From the NCBI RefSeq assembly GCF_029285175.1, contig NZ_JABEDH010000001.1, forward strand, positions 682,001 through 746,000: a stretch of 64,000 nucleotides of DNA, read 5' to 3'. Origin of the DNA: Sulfitobacter sp. M05. Its GTDB lineage: Bacteria; Pseudomonadota; Alphaproteobacteria; Rhodobacterales; Rhodobacteraceae. Every line of letters begins with the position of its first letter. Position 1 is the first letter of the stretch. This document shows, one piece after another, positions 63,155 to 64,000 of the stretch. The translations under genes and the position numbers were made by a program. The notes beneath the pieces are model-generated. The model saw only the letters and a program-made list of their open reading frames with translations, did no database searches and was not told where the DNA came from.

Positions 63155-63727
63155 TCAAACCATTGAGATGGCTTCCTTTGGTGTCGCAACAACACAACCT
63201 TCAAAACGCGCACATTTCTGTATCTTTCTAAAATTCCGGTCGCCTGTAACGAAAACATGCCGCTGGTGATGAATGTGAGACCAAATCATCTGGCGGTCAC
63301 ACCAAGCGTTTCGCCACTTGAAATGTTGTTTTGCGGATAGACCATCCACCGTTTTGGAGAGCGAAACGGCGTAGTCATCGAGCGCAAAAGGCAAATTTGG
63401 AAACAAAACCTTATGAATTTCGCGTTCCAATTTGTCACTTTCTTCTGACCCCCAAATTGCTGCGTCCCAATAACTGATATCTTGGTAAAGTATGCCAAAA
63501 ATTTGTGGAATGTCTTCCACGCCAACAGCTTTCAAACGACCCAGAAAATCGCCATAGGTAGGCAAAAAATAGTCGCCTTTCTGTCGCTCAGAGGCACTAA
63601 CGGCTATGAAGGCAACAGACACATCGTTTTTTCGGTGACCTTCAATGAGTTCCCAGATGTAATTTGCAGCTTCCCTCTCTTCGGAAAGATCTATCAAACA
63701 GTTGGTGTCAAATGTGAAAGTAATCAT
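63155..63727 (-). CDS. PIN-like domain nuclease (possible orphan toxin)
   Basis: 190 residues. PIN-type acidic residues in order: Asp7 in FDTNCLIDL, Glu47 in SASER, Asp144 in WCDRQMIWSHI and Asp163 in VFVTGDRNF, which match the metal-binding set of PIN RNases. It is longer than VapC (~130), with an extra central region (~70-130). No antitoxin-sized gene is adjacent on the same strand in the window. Lower GC than the left neighbours and flanked by repeats, pointing to recent transfer. Confidence 0.75.
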   Translation of the reverse strand: MITFTFDTNCLIDLSEEREAANYIWELIEGHRKNDVSVAFIAVSASERQKGDYFLPTYGDFLGRLKAVGVEDIPQIFGILYQDISYWDAAIWGSEESDKLEREIHKVLFPNLPFALDDYAVSLSKTVDGLSAKQHFKWRNAWCDRQMIWSHIHHQRHVFVTGDRNFRKIQKCARFEGCVVATPKEAISMV

Positions 63728-63845
63728 ACCCGAGTGATATGTGGTCGCCTTTGCTCTAGCAAATACAAATGATGAATAGCACTGGAGTTGTTGTCCGCTG
63801 CGTCCCGCGTACCTGCCATTGAGGCATTCTTAGGTAGATACCAAA

Positions 63846-63868
63846 AATGGCCCCTTTAAGGGGCCATT
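63846..63868 (-). terminator. Terminator of the gene entering from the right edge
   Basis: AATGGCCCC (63846-63854) and GGGGCCATT (63860-63868) pair perfectly around TTTAA. On the minus strand it is followed by TTTTGG, 10 bp after the stop of the right-edge gene. Confidence 0.85.
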
Positions 63869-63878
63869 AACACTCCTC

Positions 63879-64000
63879 TTAAATACTGCCACGCATTTGC
63901 CGCAGCCAAGGGGACCACCCCGTTGCCGGCCGCAGCGGATCGCTCCACCCAGAGGGCCATCCCATCATCCAGTCGCTGAACGCTGGGTTTAAGGTCAGGG
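63879..64000 (-). CDS. C-terminal end of a gene resembling phage-type DNA methyltransferases (partial)
   Basis: Only the last ~39 residues are visible before the TAA at 63879-63881. They include LNPAFSDWMMGWPSGW, resembling the LNPxFVExLMGxPxGW motif at the end of many phage DNA cytosine methyltransferases, and end WLRQMRGSI. A strong terminator follows. The identity is a guess from that motif; the body of the gene is outside the window. Confidence 0.45.
   Translation of the reverse strand, partial: LTLNPAFSDWMMGWPSGWSDPLRPATGWSPWLRQMRGSI

Overview
The window looks like chromosomal DNA of a marine Rhodobacterales bacterium (Roseobacter group, Alphaproteobacteria). Pointers are the C4-pathway 5-aminolevulinate synthase HemA with an FnrL-type box, two complete TRAP transporter operons, the cysG-DUF2849-cysI-cysH-DUF934-fpr sulfite/APS assimilation cluster, a RimB-RimK fusion, a DctD regulator without the sigma-54 contact loop, and general codon and base composition. 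I saw no rRNA, CRISPR array, insertion sequence or complete prophage. Three tRNA genes are present.

Layout. 1-0.6 kb: the end of an alanine/threonine-rich protein built from 11-residue repeats. 0.6-6.7 kb: assimilatory sulfur reduction genes on the minus strand and a divergent Lrp-type regulator with a strong shared palindrome. 6.9-14.5 kb: an orphan P450, then dctB-dctD and the dctPQM C4-dicarboxylate TRAP operon, with two operator palindromes three helical turns apart. 14.5-19.2 kb: minus-strand housekeeping genes (tpiA, TfoX-like, SufA/SufT, RimB-RimK, NfeD/SPFH pair). 19.3-28.1 kb: tgt, an Old Yellow Enzyme, lon, an HU-like protein, two phosphatases, tRNA-Val and two identical tRNA-Asp genes. 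28.2-34.4 kb: an EamA exporter, a hypothetical exported protein, an M20 peptidase, hemA and a RodZ-like protein. 34.5-37.4 kb: ispG, then a cytosine-C5 methyltransferase overlapping a GIY-YIG nuclease gene, a likely restriction-modification pair. 37.4-46.5 kb: DsbA-like protein, aminotransferase, cell-wall amidase, PBP1A, prfB, amidase.

46.5-62.7 kb: a Rieske oxygenase with an XRE regulator; ilvB-ilvN behind a complete transcription attenuator (promoter, leader peptide with a Leu-Val-Val-Ile-Leu run, antiterminator and terminator); zinT behind a Zur-like box; a cache-domain two-component system divergent from a second, Tat-exported TRAP operon; YciI, Bpt, RDD and DUF2852 genes. 62.7-64 kb is AT-richer and looks acquired: two near-identical candidate operators, two 58-bp direct repeats, a PIN-like nuclease gene, and the end of a gene resembling phage-type DNA methyltransferases at the right edge.

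The main themes are nutrient uptake under local control (two TRAP systems, each with its own two-component system), sulfur reduction, branched-chain amino acid synthesis, Fe-S/heme/isoprenoid supply, and cell-wall and translation housekeeping. Defence-like accessory genes sit at 35.7-37.4 kb and at the right end. All identifications come from reading translated sequence and motifs; no database search was run.
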